Origin: Acheta domesticus
Lineage: Eukaryota; Arthropoda; Insecta; Orthoptera; Gryllidae
Reading direction: 5' to 3'
DNA length: 64,000 nt
Assembly (NCBI GenBank): GCA_031308135.1
Contig: JAHLJT010000631.1
Span: 146,807,708 to 146,871,707 of the forward strand
Positions 44,815 to 55,206 of this stretch are shown here, piece by piece (positions within the stretch are counted from its first letter, which is position 1; every line of letters begins with the position of its first letter). The position numbers and the translations under genes were made by a program. The notes beneath the pieces were generated by a model. That model saw nothing but the letters and a program-made list of their open reading frames with translations. It had not been told where the DNA came from and did no database searches.

Positions 44815-45505
44815 TTCAAGCATGATGTCCTCGTATGAGGACGGATATAAATTTTTCCATAAATTACACAATATCATTCGAAATTAGGCGTAACAAATTT
44901 ATATTGGTCCTACATTATTTAAACATACTGTAAAAAATATCTGAGACTTAATTTTAAAAAGAAAACCACGTTTTCTGTGTATTTAGTTCGACGTTCATCA
45001 GTACTCAACATTTACATGCACCTTCAAATTTAAACTAAAGTATCCCCCTAACATAAAAATCTGGAACTACAATAAGTAGTGTAATGGATACTAGAGATCC
45101 TAACGGAAGTATTGATAACTACATATCAATTGTAACACTATTTACTTGGCGCTAATTATGAGAAAAGTAGCCGTCCACATGTGAGGACACTATGCATGAG
45201 AGGGCTAATATATAAAGACGGAAGTGCATTGACTTACTGCGTGATAATCTCTAAATATACTGAACCAATACTGATGAACTGTTTGTGCTAGCTTCCTTTA
45301 AAGGTCTGGAGTATGATTTACAACCATAAACCTTAACATATTTACAAAATAATTACTTTTCTGGACATTTTTCGCCTAACTTTACATCGGAGATTCAATA
45401 GTGGATTAATGTCGATAGTTTAGCTGCGCGCCACCAGGGGATGACGTCTGAGATCTTCTACTGATTTCATCAATGTCCAGAATGATTGCGAAATTCATTG
45501 GGGTT
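44815..45505. other. Intergenic/intronic sequence, nothing recognised
   Basis: Apart from the short palindromes at 44826 and 45176 noted under 41893-42505, no feature is supported. Confidence -1.
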
Positions 45506-45509
45506 TGAA

Positions 45510-45545
45510 TAATGCTATATAAAGTCCGTGAGTGAACGTTGGTGA
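45510..45545 (+). promoter_or_regulatory. Possible TATA-type promoter
   Basis: atgctatataaagtccgtga at about 45512-45531 is a good TATA-box match, about 310 bp upstream of the Helitron-type N-terminal remnant at 45833. Inference only. Confidence -1.
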
Positions 45546-45832
45546 TTTGTTAGTTCTGAACGTTGGTGGAACATTTGAACGAAAGCCGTTCTGAAAGTAG
45601 CAAAAAACGTCAATGTACATACGTTGTCCTTAGCACGTGTTGTGTACAAATAGTGGCAAGAAAATATGTGAATTTGAAACTATTTAGAGCGTAAAAAGTA
45701 CAATAATAATTTACAGTACAAAATTTACAGTAATGTACAATATATAGATTTTGTATACAGGTATCGTATATTTTTCTATACAACCTCTTCTTTTACAGAA
45801 ATTTGTGAACATTGAATTGCTTGAAACAATGC

Positions 45833-46145
45833 CGAAACGAAAGTCACAGTTGTCAAAACAGAATACAAGTGCTAAGAGATAGGCAGCGTATTCTGAATCG
45901 GCTAACAGAGGCAAGAGCGACTTGCTAAAAAACACATACCATTGAAAGTAATACTGTAAAGATGAAAGGAAATGTGAATAATTCTCTAGGAAGTCAGGCG
46001 ATTTTTCATCATGACTCTCGATTTGACTATTTATACCTCTCTCATGATGAAATTAGTGAAATGGAAAATATTTGTATATTTTGGTCAACACTGTTGAACT
46101 TTTTTTCTTCAACATGTGGAGGGGACAAATGCAGTGGTATGTAAT
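45833..46145 (+). pseudogene. Helitron-type protein N-terminal remnant
   Basis: The frame from 45833 starts MPKRKSQLSKQNTSAKR, then a stop and AAYSESANRGKSDLLKN. A second frame, 45962-46144, contains IFHHDSRFDYLYLSHDEI, MENICIFWSTLL and CGGDKCSG. I recognise this as the start of Helitron-type Rep/helicase proteins of insects: a basic MPKR..., then FHYD..FDY, then a cysteine-bearing ...C..C.A..W...CC.GGK segment. The helicase and replication-initiator domains are absent and two stops interrupt it. It supports Helitrons as a source of repeat families here. Confidence -1.
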
Positions 46146-46149
46146 TAAG

Positions 46150-46648
46150 CAATAGTCCTTTACATATTAAGACTAATCTGTGCTGTTGTTTCGCATGTCA
46201 GTTCCTCCCAGTGAATGAAGTAATCTATTTTTCTTTAAAAATGGCAAAAATTGATTTATATAAAATATATTTATGTTTAATCTAATAAAAAATCAGGGAC
46301 TCCTTGGTTTCTATTATTCACATTTCAAGATCTACCACTTCAAATCAAATAATGAAGCTATTATTGTTTTGTTAAGTGGATCAGTATAGTCTCAATTAAT
46401 TGTGTACGCAGGTTGGTGGATCAGTATTGCTCTTTTGTTGCAATGGTATGATGAATTGGTTTACCTAAACAAATAAGTATTACACTACATGTTACTAGCA
46501 CAAAAGTTTTTATACATATTTCTGTCGTATTCAAAATGATTATAGAAAAATGCAATTTCATTTCAGCATAGATATTTTCATTTACTTTTATGATTATGAT
46601 TCATCAAGTTCGTTACGACATTTATATCTATTAGTCCGGATCTATCTA
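46150..46648. other. Sequence downstream of the Helitron remnant
   Basis: No recognisable feature; cytoplasmic-type ORFs are absent. A family B-type 3' hairpin end starts at 46649. Confidence -1.
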
Positions 46649-46690
46649 TTAGCGTACCCATGCGAGAACTCTCGGATGGTATACTCAGCT
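46649..46690 (-). mobile_element. Helitron-like family B 3'-end fragment
   Basis: ttagcgtacccatgcgagaa then ctctcgg: on the minus strand a hairpin GAG/CTC core followed by ...GCTAA, a CTRR-type end. The rest of the unit is missing or unrecognisable. Confidence -1.
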
Positions 46691-46779
46691 TAAAACAGTA
46701 AGTCCATTCAAGGTCACGAGTTGGCAGGAGATACATTTTTAACCTTTCTTTATGAAAACGATAGAAGAAAAAATATAAA

Positions 46780-48719
46780 CTACTGGTGCTACAAAATGGC
46801 ACAGACTTTCCCATATTAGTTTACTATTTCCTTGGGTCTTCGCTAGCTATTTGGAATTACCACATACTCTATTTTGTCAGCTGCCATCTACCACTGCACA
46901 AACTACATTTTTATGTAATTTTCTTACTTTTTCGGTTTCCTATTGGTAGAACGAAAATATTAATTTTAGAATATTAAAGAACACAAAAACCTAGCCGTAA
47001 ATGGCAATTTTCTTTTAAAAACTATGTGCCGTTTAAGAGAAAATGGCGTTTTAGCACTACTAAAAATGCAAAATTTGAAGCTCTTTTTCACTGAAAATTT
47101 TTGAGTTTTCAAAATACATTATTTGACGTTATTTGAAGCACTTACACTCACATATATAATAATGTTTACAAATTGCTGGTAATGTGCATATTAAAGATGT
47201 GAGAGATCCTTTAAAAAAATTACATATAAGTAATTAATGAAAAAAGAAAAGTATTCCTCAAAATAAACTTTACGTCATATTAAAGAGTGTAATTAGCACT
47301 ATCCGTTACATAAGTTTGAAGAAAGAATTTGCAGCCATATATGAGAAAATGGCGTCTGCGCGTTTCTGAAAATGCGAAATTTTGAGCTACTTTTCACCGA
47401 AAACGGTTGTATTTTCGAGAAACTTTACTTGACATTATTTAAAACACATGTACTCGTAAATATAATAATGTGAAAAAATTGCCGCCAATGTAAATATTAT
47501 CGACGTGCGAAACATGTGAAAAAATGTACAATTTTCTAACTTTTGAAAAAAGCAACCTATAGCGCAAGATGGGTTTTATGTCATCTGATAGACTACATTC
47601 ACCACTATCTCTACCAAAAGTATCAAGAAAAAAATTTGGAGCCATTTTTGAGAAAATCCTGTTTTTGTACTTTTTTAAAATTGGACATGTTGCACGCAAT
47701 ATTGCGCGAAAACGTATTCGAAAATTTGAACTTTTTGAAAATTTTAATAGTTTTGCAATATTGCGTGCAATATGTGCTATTTTAAAAAATTACAAAAGAT
47801 TTTCTCAAAAACTGCTCCAAATTTTTTTCTTGATACTTTTGGTAGAGATAGTGGTAAATGTAGTCTATCAGATGACATAAAACCCATCTTGCATGTAGTA
47901 GTAAATATGCTCTATCAGATGACATAAAAGCCATATTGCTCTATAGGTTGTTTTCAAAAATTACAAAAATGTAAATTTTACACATGATTGTCACGTCGTT
48001 TATATTTACATTAGCGTCGATTTATTCACATTATTATATTTACGAGTATATATGCTTTAAATAATGTCAAGTAAAGTTTCTCGAAAACTCAACCGTTTTC
48101 TGTGAAAACTAGCTCAAATTTCGGCATTTTCAGAAACGCTCAAATCCCATTTTCTCATTCATGGCTGTAAATGTTTTCTTGAAACTTTTGTAACAGATTG
48201 TGCTAATTACACTCTTTAATGTAAACTAAAGTCTGGTTTGAGTTTATTTTTTGTTTTTTTCAAAAATTTTATAAATGTAATATTTTTCAAAGATCTCTCA
48301 CATCTTTAATATGCACATTACCTGCAATTTGTAAATGTTATTATATTTGTGAGTGTACGTGCTTCAAATAACTTTAATTAAAGTATTTTGAAAACTCAAA
48401 AATTTTCAGTGAAAAAGAGCTTCAAATTTTGCATTTTTAGTAGCGCTAAAACGCAATTTTCTCTTAAACGGCACATAATTTTTAAAAGAAAATTGTCATT
48501 TGTTACTAAGTTTTTGTGTTCTTTAATATTATAAAATTAATATTTCCGTTTTACCAATAGGAAACCGAAAAATTAAGAAAATGACAAAAAAATGTACTTT
48601 TGGTGGTGATAGATGACAGCTGGCAAGAAAGAGTATGTGGCAATTCCGAGTAGCTAGCGAAAACCCAAGGAAATATAAAACTAATACGGAAAGTCTGTGC
48701 CATTCTGTAGCACCACTAA
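46780..48719. mobile_element. 1.9-kb foldback formed by two opposed family A arms (A8)
   Basis: The left arm (46780-47710) runs from the 3'-end hairpin word tactggtgctacaaaatggc inward. The right arm (about 47755-48719) is its inverse and ends tgtgccattctgtagcacca then ctaa. Both arms keep the subterminal tttcccatattag/ctaatacggaaag motif and three of the units of about 305 bp. The centre near 47730 is itself palindromic (gcaatattgc words on both sides). The 5' modules with the gtccgtctg run are absent from both arms. An RNA across this locus could fold into a long imperfect hairpin. Confidence -1.
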
Positions 48720-49142
48720 TTATTTCCTCGTATATGTACGTTATTGCGAAGAGGTTAGTGGCGAATCCTGAACATTATTACCGTACATTTACATTAAGTA
48801 TACCGCACCTTTTTGAAGCTATCTCTTCCATACTTTTCCTTAAAAGTGAAGCCTACATGAATTCTGGAGAATTAAATGTAATTTTCATGTTTACTGGTAA
48901 GTTAGCTCTATTCGTCGAGAATTTTTCAGAAATCGCTATAAAACTGCTTTTCAATCGACATCATTGACAACGAAGACATTTTTTCTTGGCTCATAATTAA
49001 TCTGTAGTGAGCTTTCACTTTATTAAAGGTGGAAAATGTTTAACTGAAGCTGCGCGTGATGGCACAGTTAAAAATAGTCCTACTAATTTGTATACATCCA
49101 GCATGGACCACGTCAAGTCTTTCTTGATTGGGTCAATCAATT
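48720..49142. other. Unassigned sequence
   Basis: An open frame of 110 codons at 48635-48967 (plus) begins inside A8 and has no recognisable domain. Confidence -1.
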
Positions 49143-49334
49143 TTAAGTGCTCAAGAAGTTAATTAATGGGTCGCTCGGCCATCTTGAACAAAATCCATAC
49201 TCGGACATATCCATATCCAAACCGCATTTGTACACCGCTTCGTCCTCGTGTTTACATATGGCCGTGCACACTTGAAGGTTCCATGCGATTAATAGGATGA
49301 CGACCAGCGTCCAGCTCACCACCTTCAAACTCAT
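49143..49334 (-). CDS. Putative small secreted cysteine-containing protein or first exon
   Basis: The 63-codon frame starts MSLKVVSWTLVVILLIAWNL and continues QVCTAICKHEDEAVYKC. It has a textbook signal peptide (basic residue, hydrophobic core from about 5 to 18, likely cut after CTA), then C-x9/10-C and a third Cys (YGFC) before a plain C-terminus (NFLST). It could be a complete short secreted peptide or the first exon of a longer gene; CATAT|gtaaac and CGAG|tatgg are only weak donor candidates. It is not part of any repeat I recognise here and is on the same strand as calexcitin. I do not recognise the family, and expression is untested. Confidence -1.
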   Translation of the reverse strand: MSLKVVSWTLVVILLIAWNLQVCTAICKHEDEAVYKCGLDMDMSEYGFCSRWPSDPLINFLST

Positions 49335-49674
49335 GCATATTTGTGGGATTCAAACTGAAATGTAGTCTGTGTTGGGAAGGTAATGTAACTTGACCACCAA
49401 GATGGTTCTAATTATTTTCACTGGAAAATGCTACCGCATTTCTATTTACTACACTGTAAACATAAACGCTAAATCTCTTTGAAGTTTTTTTAACATGTTT
49501 TCATAGTGGTTTTTAGTAGTAACAACTCCTTTTTATCAAATACCTATGTTTGTTATATTTTAAGACACTACAATAATTGAATTTTAGAAACATTTATTGT
49601 GAAGCATTTAGGAATTCACGAAATTGCATTGAAATCTTTGCCAACCTAAAAAGTGTTTTAAATATAATTATTCT
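49335..49674. other. Unassigned sequence
   Basis: Upstream of the putative secreted-protein ORF on its strand; no clear TATA box or other element identified. Confidence -1.
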
Positions 49675-49808
49675 CTAGCGTACCCGTGCGAGAACTCTTG
49701 CGTGTTAAATCCCACCCTTTCTCTTTCCTTTTGTCGATCCTTTCCATAAACGAGAGGAACTACTAATGTACTTATAGAATATCAAACAAAATAACAATGC
49801 AGTTGCTG

Positions 49809-49821
49809 CAATTGATGTTTT
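49809..49821. repeat. Target-site duplication of Jockey LINE, left copy
   Basis: GCAATTGATGTTT at 49809-49821 is repeated at 54486-54498, immediately outside the element. Related empty-site sequence (aatgcaattgatgtttaaaa) is at about 40264-40283. Confidence -1.
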
Positions 49822-50033
49822 TTTTTTTTTTTTTAATTTATTTCTACCTGTTCGACATATTTGTCTTTCAGGGGTTTGGACATTACAAACAAATAACTGG
49901 CGATTTGATACTCACTGGAACCTGTAGTAGGAATTATTAACAATTAAAGTTTTGAAAAGGTTATGCTATGAAAAAAAAAGAAGTTTGTAAAAAGGATTTT
50001 GAATAGAAGGATAATATGTTGTAAATGTAGTAA

Positions 50034-52736
50034 TTATGGTGGATGAAATATATCTTTAGGAAATTTTGATAGTATACGTCGAGGAAAATGATATGTTTGA
50101 CCTAAATTGAAAGTGAGGGTCTGTTGTAAGTCATCTAAGGAGTTGAAAAATTTAAAGCTCTGTGAACGAATTAGGGAGTTGATAGTGTCAATTTTCAGTT
50201 CATTGTGGAGTTGAGAGTTGGGAATATACCAGGGTGCGTGAAATATTTTCCTGATGAATTTATTTTGGAGAATTTGTAATTTATTTATATGGGTTTTGGC
50301 AGCATTGGACCAGATGGGGCAAGCATAAGTAAGGGTAGGACGAATAATTGTGGTATATATTAATTTTGCTGAGTGAATGTTTATAGGTGATTTATAATTA
50401 ATAAGGGAGTGTAATTTATAAATTTTAGTGTTAGTTTTATGTATAATGTTTTTAATATGGGCATTCCATTTAAGTTTAGTGTCTAAGAGGAGTCCAAGAT
50501 ATTTAATAGGTGTGTTGGGTGATATCCAGGGTATAGCTTGATCAAGAATTAATATTTCTGCAGGGATGATTGGTTTACAGAGTGTGAAGATTTTAGCTTG
50601 ACATTTATTCATGTTAATTTTAATCTGCCATTTAGAAGTCCAATTTGTATAAAGCAGAAGGTCGGATTGTAGTCTATTTTTGGCAGTTGTTAAATTTTTA
50701 TGACTAATGAAGAATGCAGTATCATCAGCAAAAAGGGCTAATTCTGAGTACGTAAAGTTGGGAATGTCAGAGAGATAGATGTTAAAAAGAAGAGGAGATA
50801 GACAGGACCCTTGGGGCACGCCCGCGCCAATTGAAAATAGTTGAGAAAAAGAGGAATTAATTTTGACACGAAAAGTGCGATTAGAAAGAAAATTTTGAAT
50901 TATTTTGAACAAATAAGTAGGAATTCCAATTTGGAATAATTTATAAATAAGACCATGATGCCAAATTTTGTCGAATGCTTTTTCGATATCCAGTAATAAT
51001 ACAATAGTATGCTGTTTTAGGTGAAAGGAGTTTTCAATATGTTCTGTTAGTCTTAAAAGTTGATGAGTAGTTGCATGCTGATGAGTGAAGCCAAATTGAG
51101 TGGGAGGAATAATTTTGTTAATTGTAGTGAAGTGTAATAATCTGTGATGTATAAGGGTTTCAAATATCTTGGAAAGAGAGGAAAGTAAACTAATAGGTCG
51201 GTAGTTCGATGGGTTTCTAGGATCTTTTTGTGGTTTACAAAAGGGAAGTACGATTGCTGTTTTCCAGGTAGTTGGAAAGTAATTAAATCTCAATGCGGAA
51301 TTTAGAATAGAAGTAAAAGCAGCAATTGATCTTTTACCTAGTGACTTGAGTGTTTGATTATTGATAGTATCCAATCCTGGAGATTTGCGAGTTTTTAGTG
51401 TTTTAATAATTGAATGAATTTCAGAAGGGGAAATATAATCAATATTTTGGGGAACATTAAAATTTGGAAGAGAGAGAAAATTGCTAACAAGATTGTAAAA
51501 GTGAATATTAGTAGTTGAATTAGGAGTAAACGTATTTTGGAAATGAAGACCTAGTAATTGACTTTTGTCATAGTCATTTATTGCTGTAGTAGAATGTTGC
51601 TTAAGGATTGGAATAGATGTTTTTTCTTTACAGATTCTTTTAAGAGTTGACCAGAGCTTTTTTGATTGGGGATGAATTTGTTTAATAAAGTTTTTGTATT
51701 CATTGAATTTATGTTGTTCCAGTTTCGATTTTATAATCCTAGATATTTTGTTTAGTTTAGTTTTAATATCTTTACGCCTGGTTTGTTGCCAGAATCGTCT
51801 TAGGGAGTGCTTAGTTTTAATAAGGTTAATAATAGGTAAAGGTAGAGGTTTATAATTTACGAAATTAGTTTTTGGTATATATTTAGAACTTATGTGTAAA
51901 TTATGATTTATTGCATCCGTGAAATAAGTGATGTACGAGTCTATGTCATGAGTTGATAATATATTTGTGGGGAATTGAATGCTGTTTTCAATATTTAATG
52001 TAAATTTATTCCAATTTACTTTTTGGAATATAGGAGAAGAGTTAGAATAGGTGATATGAGAGTTGAAATAAATGTTTATAATAACTGGATAATGATCTGA
52101 ATCAAGCTCAGGTAATACGTTTTGAGTAATTGGAAGGTTTATGTTTTGTGTGATTAGTATATCTAAAATATCTGGGATGATATTTTCATTATATGAATAA
52201 TACGTGGGTTCATTAGGGGCATGAATTTGAAGATTATGATTAGCAATAAATTTGTGTAATTTTATACCATTTGGATTATTATTAAGACTTCCCCAGATTT
52301 GATTTTTACAATTTAGATCTCCGAGCAGTATGATTTTATCTGTTGTATTGTTAAATATGCTTTTAAAATATGTCAGCGGGAAATTATACTTCGGAGGCTT
52401 ATACGCAACTGTAAGGTGATAATGGATTTGATTGATATTGATTATTATTGTAATGAATTCGAGGGAGGGAGTGATAGGTGTATTTATAAGAAAAGATTTG
52501 AGTTTGGAAGAAATGATAATAGCTACGCCACCCGATGCTATATTGTCAATTCTGTCATATCTGTATATTTTATATCCATGTAAATAAAATTTTTCATTGG
52601 GGATGAGATGCGTTTCGGTGATACATGCTATTTGGATGTTGTGGGAATAAAGAAAATGTTCAAATAATTGATGCTGCCTTTTAATTCCATTGGCATTCCA
52701 ATTGAGCAGTGTTATGCTGTTAGTTTTCTTAGACAT
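50034..52736 (-). CDS. Jockey LINE ORF2p: AP endonuclease and reverse transcriptase
   Basis: The protein has 900 residues. The endonuclease occupies about 1-230, with LLNWNANGI (N13 region), ITETHL (E41), LLGDLNCKN (D140/N142) and DSDHYP (S213-H215): the full set of catalytic positions for target nicking. The reverse transcriptase spans about 480-760, with NYRPISLLSSLSKIFETL, FGFTHQHATTHQ, LLLDIEKAFDKIW (D583 of motif A), GVPQGSCLSPLLFNIYLSD (639-657) and LALFADDTAF (FADD 669-672). The C-terminus ends FPKDIFHPP, as in other Jockey proteins, without RNase H. It starts at ATG 52736, inside the end of ORF1 (ATGTCTAA), so translation probably depends on reinitiation or a -1-type coupling. All key residues are present. 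Confidence -1.
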   Translation of the reverse strand: MSKKTNSITLLNWNANGIKRQHQLFEHFLYSHNIQIACITETHLIPNEKFYLHGYKIYRYDRIDNIASGGVAIIISSKLKSFLINTPITPSLEFITIIININQIHYHLTVAYKPPKYNFPLTYFKSIFNNTTDKIILLGDLNCKNQIWGSLNNNPNGIKLHKFIANHNLQIHAPNEPTYYSYNENIIPDILDILITQNINLPITQNVLPELDSDHYPVIINIYFNSHITYSNSSPIFQKVNWNKFTLNIENSIQFPTNILSTHDIDSYITYFTDAINHNLHISSKYIPKTNFVNYKPLPLPIINLIKTKHSLRRFWQQTRRKDIKTKLNKISRIIKSKLEQHKFNEYKNFIKQIHPQSKKLWSTLKRICKEKTSIPILKQHSTTAINDYDKSQLLGLHFQNTFTPNSTTNIHFYNLVSNFLSLPNFNVPQNIDYISPSEIHSIIKTLKTRKSPGLDTINNQTLKSLGKRSIAAFTSILNSALRFNYFPTTWKTAIVLPFCKPQKDPRNPSNYRPISLLSSLSKIFETLIHHRLLHFTTINKIIPPTQFGFTHQHATTHQLLRLTEHIENSFHLKQHTIVLLLDIEKAFDKIWHHGLIYKLFQIGIPTYLFKIIQNFLSNRTFRVKINSSFSQLFSIGAGVPQGSCLSPLLFNIYLSDIPNFTYSELALFADDTAFFISHKNLTTAKNRLQSDLLLYTNWTSKWQIKINMNKCQAKIFTLCKPIIPAEILILDQAIPWISPNTPIKYLGLLLDTKLKWNAHIKNIIHKTNTKIYKLHSLINYKSPINIHSAKLIYTTIIRPTLTYACPIWSNAAKTHINKLQILQNKFIRKIFHAPWYIPNSQLHNELKIDTINSLIRSQSFKFFNSLDDLQQTLTFNLGQTYHFPRRILSKFPKDIFHPP

Positions 52737-54255
52737 TTTGTTTGTTCAGAAGTGATTCTATGATTTGTTGAATTTGTGGTATTAGTGAAGATATAACTTG
52801 CGTAACTATTGTGGTAATTAATTGTGAGATATTTAATGAAGAAGTGTTAATGTTATTAATATTTTGAGAATTGCGAGCTGTGTTGGAATATGTATTTGAC
52901 CAGGCATTAGGTGGTTTCTGAAGTGGGGGAAAGTCTGTGTTGTGGAATGTGAAGGTTTTAGGCTGTGTATTTGTATTTTCCAAATTATGTATGGTATCTT
53001 GTGCAGTATTATTGAATTTAGAAGTTTTGTTGTTAAGTGCTTGTTTAAAAAAAGGGCATCCTCTATAATTAGCAGTGTGATTCTGGTTACAGTTAACACA
53101 AATCGGAAGTGAATTTTGAGGTTTGTTGCAAAGAGAATAGTGGTGATTCTGATTACATTTGACACATCTGGGAGTTAAACGACAGTTTGCCTGTGAGTGA
53201 TCAAATCGTTGACAGTTTTTACATTGTATGGGTGAAGAACGTTGAGTTCTTGGTTGAATATTCACTAAGCAATGAAATAAGGTTTTCAGGTGTAGAATTT
53301 CTTTACCTTCTTTGGAGTTTTGTAGGTCTAAAGCACACGTTTGAAGAGGTTTTCTGGATTTGTCGTAAAGTCTTCTAACACTGATTATGGGATATTGTAA
53401 CCTAAATAGTTTATTATAAATGTCTATTTCTGAAATTGAAGCAGGAATGTTTTTAAGCATCACAGGGAAACACTTTTTTGATGGATCTTGATATGTATAA
53501 AATTGAATGTTGTTTGATTCACTAAATTTGCGAAAGTTCCTAAAGTCGTCAATAGATGTGAACTGTATTTTTATTTCATTTTTGCGAGACTTAGTGGTGT
53601 ATTCATGTTGCACAATTTTTGATATATCTTGTATTAATAGCTGGTAATTTTTTCCAATCACTGTAAACGGTGGAATTTTCACTTCAGAGTTAGAGAGTTC
53701 GTTATCAGGATCGGCAGTTTCATTCAAGATGTCGTATCTGGAGTATGTTGGAATTGAATAGGTTGGTTTACATTGTTTTTGACGTTTGGCTGAATTTGCT
53801 TCTTGAAGAGGAGGTTGATTATTTGTATTACTTGAAGTGTGTGTAAAGATTGTGGAAGATTGGTTATTAGGTGGCATTTCTTCTAATCCGGGAGCAGCTT
53901 GAAGAACATTGATGGTAGTAGAAGATGTTGATTGCAGAGAGGAATTTTGAGGTTGATGTATCACATCTTGAGGCAATGACTTTTGACGTTTGGCTGGATT
54001 TGTTTCTTGTAGAGGAGGCTGGCTTCTATTTGCATTATACGAAATGTCTGTGTAAATGAAGGGAGGCTGGTTGTCCGTTTGCATTTCTATCAATCCGTGA
54101 GTAGCTTGAGGTACATTGACAGCATTCGATGTTGATTGAAGAGAAGCATTTTGTGACTGATATATTATATCTTGTGATAACAAATTTGGAGATGTAATAT
54201 TTTCAGGTAAGTTTGAATTATTATTCTGCATTATTTGCAGGTCTTGATGGAACAT
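52729..54255 (-). CDS. Jockey LINE ORF1p: PRE_C2HC region and zinc knuckles, duplicated N-terminus
   Basis: The protein has 508 residues and should be an RNA-binding protein that packages the LINE transcript. Residues 1-165 are Q/N/S/P-rich and contain two tandem repeats of about 66 residues (27-92 and 95-160), each ending in a basic AKRQK. A region resembling PRE_C2HC (about 190-320; FPVMLKNIPASISEIDIYN) precedes three knuckles: CKNCQRFDHSQANC, CVKCNQNHHYSLC and CVNCNQNHTANYRGC (about 345-400). The tail is N/T/Q-rich. This architecture is normal for Jockey ORF1p; the N-terminal duplication is the unusual part. The ATG at 54255 is the first in frame after the leader. Confidence -1.
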   Translation of the reverse strand: MFHQDLQIMQNNNSNLPENITSPNLLSQDIIYQSQNASLQSTSNAVNVPQATHGLIEMQTDNQPPFIYTDISYNANRSQPPLQETNPAKRQKSLPQDVIHQPQNSSLQSTSSTTINVLQAAPGLEEMPPNNQSSTIFTHTSSNTNNQPPLQEANSAKRQKQCKPTYSIPTYSRYDILNETADPDNELSNSEVKIPPFTVIGKNYQLLIQDISKIVQHEYTTKSRKNEIKIQFTSIDDFRNFRKFSESNNIQFYTYQDPSKKCFPVMLKNIPASISEIDIYNKLFRLQYPIISVRRLYDKSRKPLQTCALDLQNSKEGKEILHLKTLFHCLVNIQPRTQRSSPIQCKNCQRFDHSQANCRLTPRCVKCNQNHHYSLCNKPQNSLPICVNCNQNHTANYRGCPFFKQALNNKTSKFNNTAQDTIHNLENTNTQPKTFTFHNTDFPPLQKPPNAWSNTYSNTARNSQNINNINTSSLNISQLITTIVTQVISSLIPQIQQIIESLLNKQNV

Positions 54256-54485
54256 ATAATTTCAATGCCCAATACAGTCTCCCCGGAGGGGAAACTGTGA
54301 AACACGTACAGAGTGTGTTACAGCTGGATTTATTTATGTCTGCAATTGATTTGAACAAATTTATGATAAATGTCAGTTTTTCTTACCAGTGGCAGGCTGG
54401 TTCGCTAATATTTTGTAAATATATTGATTCTCCGAGCGAAAACAGTCCGATTACTTGGCACGGCCCTCTGGGAATCCGTCAGATC

Positions 54486-54498
54486 GCAATTGATGTTT
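54486..54498. repeat. Target-site duplication of Jockey LINE, right copy
   Basis: GCAATTGATGTTT; pairs with 49809-49821. Confidence -1.
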
Positions 54499-55206
54499 GA
54501 AACAAATTTTCAATAAAAGTTTATTCAGCATTATAGAGATATGTTCTTGGAACAACTCATACTTCTTTAAAAACAACATTTCAAGAAATTATTCAATCTT
54601 CCTTAAGAGTTTCCTTGATAGTCACAAAAATAATAGAAAAGGTTTTTACTCTTGAGAAAGCCAAGTAAAGTAGTTCAAAAATACCGGATCGGGCAAGTAC
54701 AGACATTCTCATTGCAATATTATTTAACTTTCCTCGATTTGTTATAAAGAACCGAGTGGGTTTTGGAGACTCAAGTTGCCAGCTTGCTGGGGTGCGAAAA
54801 TTGAAAAAAAAATTGTATACTAAAAAGTATTGGATTATTTTCTGCGTCCTTACGTACCTCAAGAAAAGCGATTCCGAGCCAAAAAATAATCAAACTAATA
54901 TTTTCAACTTTAAGAACTAAATACCATTTGTAAGCATTAGAAACAATTTAGTAGGTATTAGTAGGCCCCCTTCGGTACATGGGAATGTTGCACAAACAAT
55001 GTTTGCATTTTTAATATCTTAACGAACCGACACCTTGAGTTAAATATCAAACGGTGTTTTATTTACAATATGAGTTTGCAGCTGGGCGTTAATTTACATA
55101 CTTCCAAATACCGCCAACATTTAAATCGTGCGACTGGACGGCGATCGTTGGCAGTTTTTGAGTGACTTGCGCTAATCTTTCTATAATTTTTAATCTAGTT
55201 GTTTTT

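Larger units (their letters stand above)
49822..54485 (-). mobile_element. Full-length Jockey-clade LINE, both ORFs open
   Basis: A 4.66-kb minus-strand element flanked by 13-bp direct repeats. It has a 5' leader of about 230 bp (54256-54485), ORF1, ORF2 overlapping by 8 nt, a 3' UTR of about 200 bp with AATAAA (gaaataaatt on the minus strand), and an oligo(A) tail seen as T13 at the left end. Both reading frames are uninterrupted, so it was inserted recently and may be competent for transposition. It is inserted in the Helitron-like family B unit at a site preserved in related copies. Confidence -1.

Noticed and set aside
41893..45210. A single 3-kb element bounded by gtcc..ggac palindromes
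   Set aside because: The palindromic words are short, occur at three places, and no flanking duplication supports one unit.
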